Shown here: positions 45,471 to 57,557 of the stretch, in pieces
How the letters are laid out: every line of letters starts with the position of its first letter
Position numbering within the stretch: the stretch's first letter is position 1
Assembly (NCBI GenBank): GCA_023053575.1
Contig: JAKZAP010000011.1
Span: 4,464,001-4,528,000, forward strand
DNA length: 64,000 bases
Source: Branchinecta lynchi
Lineage: Eukaryota; Arthropoda; Branchiopoda; Anostraca; Branchinectidae
Direction: 5' to 3'
Translations under genes and position numbers: made by a program
The notes under the pieces: model-generated
Databases searched by the model: none
The model's input: the letters and a program-made list of their open reading frames with translations, nothing else
What the model was told of the DNA's origin: nothing

Positions 45471-46583
45471 TCGCCTCTAACGGCGCCGAAGAATATTACA
45501 AATTTCAAGCCTAATGGGTTTCCCTGCGGCACAACTGTGTGCCACATACTTCTGAGTATTGTCTGTCGCGGAAACACAAGTGTGTGCCTCACACTCGACC
45601 CACAAGGTGAACCTTCGGCAACACGTTTTCCCTGTTTTTTGGTCGTAATTTCAGATGCAGGAAGACAAAATAATATTCAGGCTAAAACCTCAATAAACAG
45701 AACTTAAGCCTTACGTTCTTGCCGTGTTGTACTACAAGCATCCTCACTTTTATGTTTATCTGCTTTGCAAAGTAGCTAATTTTATTATTTTGACTTTTAT
45801 TTGCAACTAAATTTCCCGCCAAATATGAACCCCAACTGAAAAGCACCTCCAACCTCTATTTTTTTTTTGTTTATTCTGTGGGGTAGGCTAAGCCGAAACT
45901 CAGGCGACGAATGGCCCGACCGTTGTCCCAATCCCCCAATTCACAATTGGCGGTGAAAGATCACTCTATAATACAACTTATGAAAACATCACTCTATCAA
46001 AGCAATTAATACAAAACATCACTCATTCTACCGCTTTGTCTCCAGCCTCTAAGCCTGCACGTAGTAAGCGCAAACAATACTTGATTAACCTAAATCAGAA
46101 GAAAAAAACACACTATTGTAATGTCATTGCTCCTTTGGTTCAGTTGTTTTAGCACCCTGCAACGCACAGGTTGCCGATGTCGATCCGAAGTAATGAAACA
46201 GTTTTGCATTACATCACGACCGTCAACAAAAACTAACACAGGACACTGATAAAGGAACAGCAAATGAAACTCAAAGAATCAGATTTCATTATTTATGTCA
46301 CACGCAAGCTGAGACACTTGGCTCTTAGCAAATATTAAGTTCTACTTTATCATTTGACTGCTTCAGAATTTAAAAAGAAGCGGGAGTTTTCTGTTTTATT
46401 CAAGTATTCTCAGTGTTGGGTCGCACGATTGCCTCATAAAGGTCTAAAACTCCTGCACATACAACCAACTCCGTTTCTTCTCTTCTGATTAACGTATCAC
46501 TGAATATAAGAATCTCCAACAAACAATTAACCACAATGCTCGTTCTTTGCCTTGCAAACGAAAGGTTTAAAAAGATCAAGACT
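45471..46583. other. Non-coding, no gene seen
   Basis: About 1.1 kb inside a strumpellin intron with no recognised coding sequence or element ends. Confidence 0.5.
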
Positions 46584-46999
46584 AAGGGCGTATTCTCGCC
46601 GTTCCCCGAGGACTCCACTTGAGGAGTCCCCGCGTTTGTGTATGTCCCGGGGACTCACTTCCCCTATTCTCGCGGGTCCCCATGGACGGGGAATGCTCCG
46701 ATTATCATCATTATCATCAAAGAGGACTCCCTTTCAGATTCGGAGGGGAATCAATTGTTGCTGGTGTTGGTGCAATATAAAGTTAATTAAAAAAAATCAG
46801 AATAAACAAAACAAAAAATAAAGTGAATCCAGACTAATTTCGTCAACTGGATATTTTTTTTTTTTTAACAAAATCCGTTTTGGTCAGTATTCCTCCTGTT
46901 CTCGCTGTTTTCTGTACTCGGGAGTCCGCGGTGGAGTACTCCATCTATTCTCGCCCTTCCCTTCGATTCCCCGAGGAGGACGGCGATAATTAAGCCTTA
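46584..46999. mobile_element. MITE family K, copy 2
   Basis: The left end AAGGGCGTATTCTCGCCGT and right end ACGGCGATAATTAAGCCTT are imperfect inverted repeats 416 bp apart. GGGGACTC/GAGTCCCC words repeat inside. It shares its core with 41925-42270. Confidence 0.78.
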
Positions 47000-47090
47000 C
47001 GTGAACTGGTGATGGCGCTGGTCATTAACAAATAAATACTGAAACAGTGTTCTCAGCCCAACTCAACCTAAGTGGTGGGTAGTTCCTCAC

Positions 47091-47307
47091 CTTGAAGCGA
47101 TCATCAAGCTGAGAAAACTCCTTCTGCTTCTCCTTCTCAAGTCTCGTGGGAAGCTCTCTGAGTCCTGTCTGAATCTGGATAATGTCTTCCAACAAGGATA
47201 CCATTGTCTCAGGAACAACATATAGGACTTTCCGTACAACCGACTCCAAGTCTTTAGAGTAGAATGTGGAAACGGCGACGAGATCGTCACTGCCGGCCTG
47301 ATTTATC
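47091..47307 (-). CDS. WASHC5: Strumpellin exon 4
   Basis: The acceptor CGTATTCTAG^G enters in phase 2; the donor TTCAAG^GTGAGG leaves in phase 0. It encodes INQAGSDDLVAVSTFYSKDL, then VVRKVLYVVPETMVSLL and LPTRLEKEKQKEFSQL. The human counterparts are YVRKVLQIIPESMFTSLL and VPTRLDKDKLRDYAQL. Confidence 0.96.
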
Positions 47308-48394
47308 CTAGAATACGGTTCTCAGAAGTAAGTGCATTGCCTTTGAAATGACTAAATAAGTAAATCGCTGTAGACGATAAGTGGTAGAAAGTCCTTAAAA
47401 GACCCCTCAGTAGTATAGAAAGGGGGTAAATATTCTTTGAGCCCGAGATGACTTTGAAACATTTATTCAAACAATGTTTACAACGGATATGTCCGCTACG
47501 ATTCTTAAATGATTCTGATTCTTAAATAATTACGATTCTTAAATAATTACGATTCTTAAAGAATCGTAGCTGACGTATCCGTTGTAAGTATTGTTTGTAG
47601 AAAGGGGTTTTCTACCCCACCCGACCCCCAATAAAATAAACCCATAATTACATGAAATTTACCAATTTCAACATATTATATATCAAATTAACCCCCTTTT
47701 CAAAGAAATTTTTATTTTCATAATAAAAAAATAAAAGCCCCCAGAAATCAAAATATTTATAGAACTGCCGGCCTGGTGTATCCTAGAAAACGGTGACATT
47801 GCGTCTGAAATGACTAAATAAGTAAATCGCTGTTGACGATAGAAAGTCCTTAAACGACCCCTCCCACTATTTACTCCTCAACTTACAGTATTTTAAAATA
47901 TTTGAATTCTTTAAAATTAGGCTGTGCTTTCAAGAAATAACCCACGGTTTTGGCTGTTTAAGCCTTTTACGAGGCAGGTTCAGGTTCTTTTTCAGATTCA
48001 GGTTCTTTAATTTCAAAAACACATCGTGACAATATATTTCGATCACTGGGGGCCAGCAGGGATACGAACTCGTTAGCTCGGCCCCATTTAAACACTGACT
48101 TAATATAAATGAGTCGTTGCTCTGTAAATACGCACACAAAAGAAAGAAAGACTCGTTCTATTCCGTATACTTACACACGCCATACCAAACTCACTACACG
48201 ATAAAAAAAAATTAACACGGTAGAATTTTTTTTACCGTCGACTTACAGCGAAAACAGGGAAACAATTTACATAACTGTTTAAAGATTTCGATTTCATCTG
48301 ATATCATTCTTACAGACCACTGAACAACAGCCACTAAGTCATACTTTCCAGATAATAACATATTAAACAATCAGGCTCATTAAAAAAAATTGTT
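47308..48394. other. Strumpellin intron with short repeats
   Basis: An imperfect inverted pair around repeated 'acgattcttaaataatt' (47495-47590) has ends 'acaacggatatgtccgct' and 'gctgacgtatccgttgt', echoing the arm tips of foldback O. A family Q copy lies at 47885-47985. Nothing coding. Confidence 0.55.
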
Positions 48395-48757
48395 GTTTTG
48401 ATTAGATTCCGACAGAGCTGTACATCCTAGGCAAGAATCAACAGTGTTTCTTGATTCACCGTGTCTTTTTCGGGTACACCTACCCCCTCCAACCAAATTT
48501 TGTCGACATCAGAATTTATTTTGCTTCTTCGAAATTTCGGAATCCAAAATTACTTGTCCAGTGGGAAAACAAAGCTCATATTCAATATATATTGTTAGAC
48601 CCATATCGATGCTTCGTATGACTTATACACAATTTGTCTGCTTCTATCGAATCCTCCTTCCTCGCAACTAGTTTGAACAAAATATCTCAACCCCTTCTAG
48701 AGTTATAGCGCTGACAGACGGACATAGGTATCCCTCCACTTACGTTTTGGGATCCGA
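48395..48757 (+). repeat. Family A-like 3' portion
   Basis: 'agagttatagcgctgacaga', 'ggtatccctccacttacg' and TTTTGGGATCCGAA mark the 3' end of a family A copy. It directly abuts the start of the long family B copy. Confidence 0.65.
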
Positions 48758-50664
48758 ACAAGAGCTACGAGCTCCTATGGCACTTGTTACGAGTAGGCAC
48801 GGCTCGGTTATGTCAATGATATATCTAGTGTTTGCTAGGTGTCTTCCCACCAAGTTTCATCTCGATCCCTCCACTCATAGCGTTTTCCAATATTTCCGGT
48901 TCTCCCCTCCAGCTCCCCCCAAAAGTCACCGGATCCGGTCCGGATTTTAAGTGGGTCGTCTGAGGCATGAGGTCTTTCCAAATATCAAGTTTCATCGAGA
49001 TCCGGTCACCCGTTCAAAAGTTATAAATACCTCAAGATTCCGGATTCCCCCTCCCTCCACTCCCCCGACAGTGCCCGAATCGGCTCGGTTATGTCAATGA
49101 TGTATCTAGTGTTTGCTAGGTGTCTTCCCACCAAGTTTCATCTCGATCCCTCCACTCATAGCGTTTCCCAAGATTTCCGGTTGCCCCCTCCAGCTCCCCC
49201 CAAAAGTCACCGGATCCGGTCCAGATTTTAAGTGGGTCGTCTGAGGGATGAGGTCTTTCCAAATATCAAGTTCCATCGAGATCCGATCCCCCGTTCAAAA
49301 GTTATAAATACCTCAAGATTCCGGATTCCCCCTCCCTCTACTCCCCCCACAGTGCCCGAATCGGCTCGGTTATGTCAACGATGTATCTAGTGTTTGCTAG
49401 GTGTCTTCCCACCAAGTTTCATCTTGATCCCTCCACTCATAGCGTTTCCCAATATTTCCGGTTGCCCCCTCCAGCTCCCCCCAAAAGTCACCGGATCCGG
49501 TCCAGATTTTAAGTGGGTCGTCTGAGGGATGAGGTCTTTCCAAATATCAAGTTCCATCGAGATCCGATCACCCGTTCAAAAGTTATAAATACCTCAAGAT
49601 TCCGGATTCCCCCTGCCTCTACTCCCCCCACAGTACCCGAATCGGCTCGGTTATGTCAATGATGTATCTAGTGTTTGCTAGGTGTCTTCCCACCAAGTTT
49701 CATCTCGATCCCTCCACTCATAGCGTTTCCCAAGATTTCCGGTTGCCCCCTCCAGCTCCCCCCAAAAGTCACCGGATCCGGTCCTAATTTTAAGTAGGTC
49801 GTCTGAGGCATGAGGTCTTTCCAAATATCAAGTTCCATCGAGATCCGATCACCCGTTCAAAAGTTATAAATACCTCAAGATTCCGGATTCCCCCTCCCTC
49901 TACTCCCCCCACAGTACCCGAATCGGCTCGGTTATGTCAATGATATATCTAGTGTTTGCTAGGTGTCTTCCCACCAAGTTTCATCTCGATCCCTCCACTC
50001 ATAGCGTTTCCCAAGATTTCCGGTTGCCCCCTCCAGCTCCCCCCAAAAGTCACCGGATCCGGTCCGGATTTTAAGTAGGTCGTCTGAGGCATGAGGTCTT
50101 TCCAAATATCAAGTTCCATCGAGATCCGATCACCCGTTCAAAAGTTATAAATACCTCAAAATTCCGGATTCCCCCTCCCTCCACTCCCCCCCACAGTGCC
50201 CGAATCGGCTCGGTTATGTCAACGATGTATCTAGTGTTTGCTAGGTGTCTTCCCACCAAGTTTCATCTCGATCCCTCCACTCATAGTGTTTCCCAAGATT
50301 TCCGGTTGCCCCCTCCAGCTCCCCCCAAAAGTCACCGGATCCGGTCCGGATTTTAAGTGGGTCGTCTGAGGCATGAGGTCGTTCCAAATATCAAGTTTCA
50401 TCGAGATCCGATCACCCGTTCAAAAGTTAAAAATACCTCAAGATTCCGGATTCCCCCTCCCTCCACTCCCCCCACGGTGCTCGGATCGGGGAAGTGACTA
50501 TTTCCAACTTAATCATTTGGGGTCCCTGATATGCCTGCCAAGTTTTATCATCCTAGCTTATGTGGAAGTGCCCGAACTAGCAAAACCTGGACAGACCGAC
50601 AGACCGACGGACGGACAGAAATTGCGATCGCTATATGGCACTTGGCCGAAGGGCAAGTGCCATA
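48758..50664 (+). repeat. Family B element, copy 2, six 281-bp tandem units
   Basis: The unit boundary word GTGCCCGAATCGGCTCGG (or GTACCCGA) recurs at 49071, 49352, 49633, 49914 and 50196, a period of 281-282 bp, with partial units before and after. Units are highly similar. The element starts ACAAGAGCTACGAGCTC and ends with a GACCGACGGACGG track and the TATGGCACTTG hairpin. Confidence 0.95.
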
Positions 50665-50851
50665 AAAACTTAAGCGAGAGCAAGAAAGACATACCGCTTC
50701 GACCCCAAAACTAATTGACAGAAACCTAATCCATCCCCCACGCGGACAAAATTCATATTGTATTTAATTACTATCGTATGGAAAGGTAAGGTAAGTATTC
50801 AAGTATTGATTTATGTAGTAAAATGATCAAAACTGGACAACTATGTCTATT

Positions 50852-51009
50852 CACTGTAAAAAGTTTCCCCGAATAAGGATGCAGTATTTGCTACTGGAAT
50901 TAATCTTATCTCTACTGGGATAAGATTAATCCGGATCAGGGGTAATCTTATATCAATAAAGACAAGATTAATCCCCGTAGAAATACTGCAAGTTTTTTTT
51001 TTTACAGTG
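50852..51009. mobile_element. Palindromic CACTG-end MITE, complete copy
   Basis: CACTGTAAAAAG...TTTTTACAGTG, 158 bp, with an internal palindrome around TCTACTGGGATAAGATTAAT and its complement. Flanked by TT on both sides. Confidence 0.85.
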
Positions 51010-51059
51010 TTGGCCTAGAAGGAAAAGAATCTTGTGTATGTGCCTAGCTAAACTACAAC

Positions 51060-51330
51060 ATAAAGATTAAAAGAAATTAAACACAACCGAAAAAGACACA
51101 AAAAAGAGGAAAAGAGTACAAAAGTAAAAGGGCAAAAAAAAAAAAGAGATTATTGAGAGAAACTGAGTAAGTGCGTACGGGTATTTTTGAGAAAAGGGTT
51201 GAAATCTGTTAATAGGTGAAGATGTGTGGGTATACTATTCCATAGTTTAATGCTTTTGTATATGGCAGAATTTCGGCAGGCAGTTGTCAGTCTTAAAGGA
51301 AGAATAAAATGAATAAGAGTAAAACGTAGG
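51060..51330 (-). mobile_element. LINE RT C-terminal remnant
   Basis: The minus frame reads RLTTACRNSAIYKSIKLWNS followed by IPTHLHLLTDFNPFLKN. The pattern (R, then KLWNSIP, then FLK) is the C-terminal hallmark of CR1/jockey RTs. An A/T-rich tail lies toward 51060. Confidence 0.65.
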
Positions 51331-51439
51331 GATTAGGGAACCATTTTGATATAGAGTACGGCAAGGTACGTAATAATTTTGGAGAGAAGCGGGAAATTTA
51401 TCTAGTGAAGCAGAGGTACAATTATGGATGGTGAAATGA

Positions 51440-51510
51440 TCTTCTTAGGGCTTAAGCAACGGGGATTCGCACCCGTACCGACAAATTCAATGGAAAAACA
51501 ATCGATTTAA
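51440..51510 (-). other. tRNA-derived sequence, possible SINE remnant
   Basis: On the minus strand 'ACGGGTGCGAATCCCCGT' folds like a T-arm and resembles the pol III B box (GGTTCGANTCC). No full cloverleaf could be drawn with confidence. Confidence 0.3.
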
Positions 51511-51662
51511 CCGGCGTACTTTTTTATTCCGCCTTCTACAGCGAGTCACTTCGCATTTTGTAGGTGCTTAGCTTTAGCTATTCTGGAAAACTCTAATAAC
51601 AGCTGACACCCCATTCCCGGAGTCCAAGCCCCCTTAATAATAATAAAAAAAAACATTCTTAC

Positions 51663-51933
51663 CTAAGTAACGGTTGCTCCATTGCGGCCGTGAGCTTCAA
51701 AAAAGTCGCTCTAAGCCGCGAGATGACACTAGGATCTTTCTTGGCCAGAGCTTGCATTTTGGGTATGAAATGACTGACATGGTCGCCCCATGCATAAGAA
51801 AAGTCTGAGATCATCTGCAGTGCTATCGTTCTTCGATCGCTCAAATCCATAAGCCGAATCATCTGTTTGACGGTTGATTGAATATCGAGCATGTACTGTC
51901 GAATATGCGGATGAGATTCGACCTGACTTAGCT
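51663..51933 (-). CDS. WASHC5: Strumpellin exon 3
   Basis: The acceptor TTTTTTCAG^AG enters in phase 1; the donor CTTAG^GTAAGA leaves in phase 2. It encodes ELSQVESHPHIRQYMLDIQS, then VKQMIRLMDLSD and RATFLKLTAAMEQPLLR. The human protein has LHQMIRTINIK and LRATFLKLASALDLPLLR. Confidence 0.96.
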
Positions 51934-52086
51934 CTGAAAAAAAAAAAACGCATCTTGTTGTAGGATTCCAATGTTTTGGTTTTTTATTGCTCTTGTCTTT
52001 CTGAACATGGAAAAAAAGGGACGGAGATAATGGATGGGTAGCATATGTACTAGCCGTGCATGATGGCTTTCTTCTTTCCAACACAG

Positions 52087-52417
52087 CAGGGGCGTTACGT
52101 ATGCCCCCCCCCCCCCACGATCTTGTCAGCCAGTCGGTAAAAAATAACCGAGTCGACGCGAAGTCGAGTTTCGTACAAACAGTCGATTTTTTTCTTGGAA
52201 ACAGTCCATTTATCTTAAAAACAGTCGGATTTTCGTAAAATTAGTAATTTTTTCCTTTAAAACAGTCGTTATTACTAAAAATCGGTCGATTTTTCGTCAA
52301 AACTGTTACTTTTTCTTAAAAACCGTCGGGTTTCCTGCAAAAAATCAGTCAGTAAAATGACCAGCCAGTCGGTAAATGCCTCCCCCCGCCCAAACATTTT
52401 GGCTAGTACCGACTCTG
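52087..52417. mobile_element. hAT-type MITE (family L), copy 2
   Basis: It starts CAGGGGCGTTACG and ends GTACCGACTCTG. The flanks CAACACAG (52079-52086) and CGACACAG (52418-52425) match at 7 of 8 positions, a hAT-style duplication. The same interior words occur as in 29047-29341. Confidence 0.85.
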
Positions 52418-52559
52418 CGACACAGAACTGTAGGTCTTGTGATAGGACTGCAATGGATTTTTAGTGGAGTGTTCCTTGGAACAATCCACCATTGCGAGCG
52501 CTGTAGCAGCTTCCGGTTTTCGGTTTCAGGTTTCCATCGTATTTTGTGGAGCTCTTAAC

Positions 52560-53590
52560 TCGTGAACCAGTGCAAGTATCAAGTTCAAACTTGGTATACT
52601 AGTGGGTATTGGGGTCTAGTTGTGCCTTTTGGGGGGTCCCACCCCCACCCGGTTGAGGGGCAAATGGGCCCAAATTGCCCAGTGAATAATGGTCATAACT
52701 TGACCAGAACTGGACACAGGACGATGAAATTCGTTGTACACGTAGATCTCAGGACTGCAAAATTGCTTTGAAAGTTGCACCTCCCCCACCCACCACGTTC
52801 ATGAGCAACTGGGCCCAGATTGCCCAGGAGTAAAGTTCGTTACCCGTGACAGGAATCAAGAGGTATCAAGTCCACACTTGGTAAACTCGAGGGGTTTTGG
52901 GGTCTAGTTGTGCCTTTTGGGGCCCCACCGCCCACCTCAACCCGGTTCAGGGGCAAATGGGCCCAGATTGCCCATTGAATAATGTTCATAACTTGACCAG
53001 AACTGAACATAGGAAGATGAAATTCCTTGTACATGTAGATCCTAGGGCTGGGAAATTGCTTTGAAAGTTGCACCTCCCCCACCCACCACGTTCATGGGCA
53101 ACTGGGCCCAGATTGTCCAGGAGTAAAGTTCATTACCCTTGACAGGAATCAACACGTATCAAGTTGAAACTTGGTAGGATTGTGAGCATTGGGGTCTTTC
53201 TTTACTTTTTGCGAATCCCAAACCCCACCCCCTCTTGGTTTAGGGGCAATTGGGCCCAGATGGTCCATTTTTTAATGTTTTTAACTTGACAATAACTGGA
53301 AATAAGGCAATGAAATTCCTTTGTACTTTTGGATCATAGGGGTTACAGAGAGTTGAACCACCCCCACCCTCCCCGTTCATGGGCAAGTGGGTCCAAACCG
53401 CCCATGAAAAAGTTTTTGACCTGTGACTGCAATCACACTCTAAGCTGGTATGCTTAAGGAAAAAGAGGTGTAAATACGTATTTGATTGGTCACGACCCCC
53501 CCCCCCCCCCTTCCCCCGCTGCCATTCATGGGCAGCTGGGCCCAGATTTTCCTTGAGTTAAGTTCGTCTTTGACAGGTCTCAAGTCCGAC
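52560..53590. repeat. Family C tandem repeat, best copy
   Basis: Units of roughly 290 bp alternate 'ggtattggggtctagttgtg', 'ggggcaaatgggcccaaatt' and 'gcacctcccccacccaccac'. At least three decaying repeats are present. A C-run lies at about 53497-53512. No ORF is conserved between units. Confidence 0.8.
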
Positions 53591-54883
53591 TCTTGTATTT
53601 TGGGGGAGAAATATCTATGGATGAGGATTTGGTGATTTGGTGTAACAGCAACAAATAAGACGACGCGACGTACTTTAACCTTTAATTACCAGTTGGAAAC
53701 TGGACTGTTTTGTCATATGATTGATGATATGCCGTTCTTAATGAATTGTGACGAAGGGGGCATTAGGCTGCTATGATTTGGTTTATTGCACTTATTATTA
53801 CCTTGCTAATGAAAGAGGTTCAAAGGGTGGGACAGGCTGACAGACCATTCTCAGTGTACGAGGTCAAACTATTCGTGTAAGATCTACAAAATTTCTATGG
53901 ATTTACTGGCGGTTTGTTTACTTTTAGAGCTTTTAAAGTGGGATGATTACAAATTAGGTTATTTCAATACTTGTTTGGTTATTGGGGATGAGAAATGTCT
54001 TGGTTCTAAAGCTATTTGTATATAAAATGAGATAAACATTTTACTTTGACACTCCACGTCTGAGCGCTTGCGCACTTGTTTGTATTGCCCTTGTCTCATT
54101 GCACACGGACGAATGGGCAAACGAGGTGGAGGGATAAGCCTTGTACTTCAAAATGGTGAATAGTATATAAAGAACTTAAGTTACTAACATAACTCTTGGC
54201 TGATTAATTTACTGTGATCCAGCACCATTTTTTTTTTAAATATATTATGGATCAATATATCCATATAATATGGATATATATAATAAACAACCAAAGAGTA
54301 TTGATAATATAAGGCATGGTGGAATCTCCTCCTTAAGAAACAGCTACATAATCGAGACTGAGAAGAGTGCCAAACTCCCGAAATGAATAGACCGCATTTC
54401 CTCCTAGCTTACGGAGCCCAATTTCTTTCTCGAGGACCAGTCCTATCCAACCGGAACTGGACGTAAATTCTTTCGGCTCCAAACCAACCGCCTTGATCTG
54501 TTCGGCCTTCCTACTACTTGTGACGAATAGTCAAAAGTAGGCAACTATTCATTCCATACTGAACAACGTCTCCGTGTCAGACCACACCGTGTTTAGTGTC
54601 ACAGGTTATAAGCGAAAACGCGTTTGCGAAACCACTCAGATGCGTTTTTCTCAAAGGACACCCTTTCGAACCCACCCTTTTGATCATTTTCCCCTTTTCT
54701 AACTGAAAAGGTGAAGTTTTTGATGAACGGAGAACGCGATGCTGAACGGCGCTTGACCAATCCAACAACTTCATGGGGTAACAAGTTCTCTGTCTTCCCA
54801 ATGTTCTTAATTTTACAAAAATGACATAAACTGAAAGGTGTTCGGACGTCGGCTCCGCTTGTTCACACTCATTGCAACCAGAG
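53591..54883. other. Strumpellin intron, no gene seen
   Basis: Contains an AT-rich imperfect palindrome (54231-54300, around CCATATAATATGG). The small open frames have no recognisable family. Confidence 0.45.
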
Positions 54884-55170
54884 CAAAATAACACCAGGGA
54901 GTAGCGGCCAGACTTGACAAAATTGACATACACTTGAACAGCAGCGATCCTAACACCACTAGCGATAGAGAATGTCCCTACTGAAACTCAGTCAGTCGTT
55001 CACCAGCTCTGGCTCCGATAACATCATATTCTGGAAACAGCAAACAAAATGATACAGCCTCCATTGTGTCCTTGGTGTGTGCAGACCGCAACTTTGCTTT
55101 ACTAGAAATTTGTATGCCCGCAAGTTTGTCTCGCTTTAAATGCTGCAAACGTAATGGGCGGCGCTACGAA
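54884..55170. mobile_element. MITE family M, copy 2 (right end lost)
   Basis: CAAAATAACACCAGGGAGTA starts it. The interior matches 21170-21494 ('ctagcgatagagaatgtccc', 'gggcggcgctacg'). The right terminal repeat is absent. Confidence 0.75.
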
Positions 55171-55422
55171 TACGTTCAGTTTGCCTGTCCGATTCCTTGT
55201 TTCATTTTCTATATTTTAATTTATTTTTATCGAGTTTATGTTCGCCGTTGTCAATTCATTTCGACGTCGTGACCTCTTTCTTGTATGTACATTTATTTGC
55301 TTGTCGTTGCCAATTATTCTTATTTAACTTTTGCTATTGTGGCAATTTTTAATTAGACCTCAAACTTTAAAGGGAGAATGGGCAGAGAAACGAGTCCAAA
55401 AACACAAATCGACGACCGTTAC

Positions 55423-55945
55423 CTTGAACTTCTTCAATGACTCGCAGAATCTGCGTCAGCTTTCTCGCACAACTCGAAGGGTCGGTTACATCCAATCCAT
55501 CAATCTGGCGGGACATGTCCGTGAACCAAACTGAGAGCTTTTCATTCCTCTCCAACCTCGTCAGGGGCTTTCTACCTGAGTACACCTCCGCCAGCTCTCC
55601 AAAGGATGACTGGCACTCCCTCCTCAACTTGTCCATACTTTCACTTTTCTTCTCCAATAAGCCTTCAAGGGTTTCTCGCACTTTCAACTCCAGTTCCGCC
55701 GTGTTCAGAATCAAGTCCAATATCGCCTCACTGGATACTTTCTGGGATGCTACTGTCGCCCGAAGTTTTTGGGCTGGTTTTGTGTTTTCCCCAATCTTTG
55801 ACTCCTGAAGTTGGTGGATGACTAGCCACCGAAGAGTTACATTGCACTCGCGCAGAAGTCGGAAGATTCGATTCGAGTTTTCTAAAAGGAACTCTGGCAA
55901 GAACATCTGCTCGTTCAAGGCGACTTTGGTTTGTTGAGAGAGTTT
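55423..55945 (-). CDS. WASHC5: Strumpellin exon 2
   Basis: The acceptor CTTTTTCAG^AAA is phase 0; the donor GTTCAAG^GTAACG leaves phase 1. It encodes PEFLLENSNRIFRLLRECNV, GELAEVYSGRKPLTRLERNE and LSVWFTDMSRQIDGL. The human protein has LADVFSGVKPLTRVEKNE and LQAWFREISKQI. The frame upstream of the acceptor is transposon sequence and is not coding. Confidence 0.97.
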
Positions 55946-55978
55946 CTGAAAAAGGAGAATAATAAATATGCCTTCAGC

Positions 55979-56721
55979 CAGAGATCGGCGAATTCGAATC
56001 CGGATTTGGATTCGAATCCAGAGCCTCGTTTTTGTTGCACGCTGCAGGTCCGCTTCTCTGCCACTTCCGGACTGATTCTTTCTACATCCGTTTTTGCACT
56101 GCAGTGCTTCCGAGGAAGACGGCAGCGCTTCTCGAGAATCGCGGACTTGCTCACCGACCAAGTCCGTGCTTCCCTGCAAGAAGCTGCAGCGCTGCCGCTT
56201 CAACCAAGAAGAAAGTGAATCCAAAAACGCATATTGTGCAAAAGCAAAGAAGTCCTGCAGCAGCCATGCGGCAGCGCTATTGCAACAAAAACGAGGCTCA
56301 GGATTCGTGTCTTTTGCCGGATTCGAATTTTGAGCTTGTCAGGCTCGATTCGGATTCAGACTCGGATTCCAAACCCTCAATCTTAAGAATCCGCTCAAAT
56401 TTCTAGTCTACATCCTTCCAGTTTCCGTTTTTCCGGTTTTTACACAGTGGGCTTAGACAATCCAACTGTTTGGTCTCCACCACCAAACCATCCTCAGTTA
56501 ATCTATCACGTAATCTGATTACCTTACATATCAGTGCTTTTTATCACCTCTGATTTTTAAACTATAACCTATGTGATTTGATTTTTGTTAAGGTCGGATT
56601 CGATTCCGGATTCGAATCCTCAGCATGACATGGTGGATTGGGAATCGGATTCGGAATCGGATTCGTACCTAGCACTGGGTTCTGATTCGAATCCTTTCAT
56701 GATCGGATTTGCCCATCTCTG
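55979..56721. mobile_element. hAT-type MITE (family D), copy 2, with a nested element
   Basis: CAGAGATCGGCGAATTCG at the left and the inverse end GCCCATCTCTG at the right. The flanks share TTCAGCC. The interior is GAATCC-rich, as in 23208-23640. It is split by another MITE at 56021-56299. Its left end is 33 bp upstream of the strumpellin exon 2 acceptor. Confidence 0.82.
56021..56299. mobile_element. MITE family E, copy 1, nested
   Basis: Perfect ends GAGCCTCGTTTTTGTTGCA and TGCAACAAAAACGAGGCTC, 279 bp, interrupting family D in mid-word ('aatcca|aggattcg'). Another copy lies at 60021-60288. Repeated AGCGCTGC words inside. Confidence 0.9.
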
Positions 56722-56724
56722 ATT

Positions 56725-56960
56725 CAGCCTAGACTGATAATAATATTTATTTGTCACCCATTCACGTTAAGAAGACAAATAGTAGAGTGGAGGAAAAAAA
56801 GAAGAAAATGAATAAGAGAACATCAATAAAACAGAAGGATCAAACCGTTGTAACGCAACAGCCGTCTCCGACATCTTTTTGTGCAGATCAGTCAGCATCT
56901 CAAGAACATTCGGCAGACATGTTTTTATTTTAAAGTTTAACCGAAAAGGACTGGGATAAG
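56725..56960 (-). mobile_element. Probable LINE 3' end
   Basis: The minus strand ends GGGTGACAAATAAATATTAT, an A/T trinucleotide-type tail preceded by about 200 bp including a frame reading LPNVLEMLTDLHKKMSE. The family was not identified. Confidence 0.4.
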
Positions 56961-57066
56961 ACAATCTAGTTACCCGTCACTTATTCACTTAAACTGTTTA
57001 AAGTTTAACCGAAAAGGACTGGGATAAGACAATCTAGTTACCCGTCACTTATTCACTTAAACTGGC
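56931..57066. repeat. Perfect 68-bp tandem duplication
   Basis: 'taaagtttaaccgaaaagga' begins at 56931 and again at 56999, with the 68-bp units identical as far as read. It may be a recent duplication or an assembly duplication. Confidence 0.95.
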
Positions 57067-57114
57067 TTGAAGACCCGCTGAAAATGCGTTACTTGGTTGT
57101 TCTGCTGTTCACGA

Positions 57115-57425
57115 TGATCGATTTTCAAATAGTGGAATTTCCGTGTGATTTGCGATACCTCTATGCGCTTGTATTTTTGTTGTATACCTTACGAGTAAGA
57201 CTTGTGATTTTTTTTTGTTTCTTCAGGCTTTAAGCAATCTTCACAAATCTCACCAGTCTCACCACTGCCCACTGAAAAGCCGCGTTTGTGTTGAGATAAA
57301 AATTTCCCGCGGCATAGTGGAATTGACGCTGTGGGGACGGCCGCAGATATTCTGAATGTCATAACTAGAGCAGATAGTGGAAAATAAAGAATCCAACTAA
57401 TTCAGTGTATTCAGTTAAATGACAC
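57115..57425 (-). repeat. Family J repeat, copy 2
   Basis: The inverse of 23960-24345, including 'catgtgatttgc'-like and 'tgtggggacggccgcag' segments. It carries a single copy of the unit duplicated in copy 1. Confidence 0.7.
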
Positions 57426-57557
57426 AAAAATAAGTTGGCTTTTCAGTTATACTTTAAATATTTTTCAATTTTGATACAAAGAAGAAGATATTTGCAGCAA
57501 CGCAAATAGGAAGATCGTTTATCACTAAAATCTGACTGCGAATGACGCGTGGTGGCG

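Noticed and set aside
48040..48085. Possible minus-strand tRNA ('gagttcgtatccctgctgg')
   Set aside because: A T-arm-like word only, without D-arm or anticodon arm.
48796..50477. Regular 281-bp repeats suggesting a CRISPR-like array
   Set aside because: Units are uninterrupted tandem copies without unique spacers, and the genome is animal. It is a satellite-type array within an element.
55931..56406. Overlapping plus- and minus-strand frames next to strumpellin exon 2
   Set aside because: They run across hAT-type MITE D and nested MITE E; equivalent frames recur at 59927-60312 because the MITE recurs.
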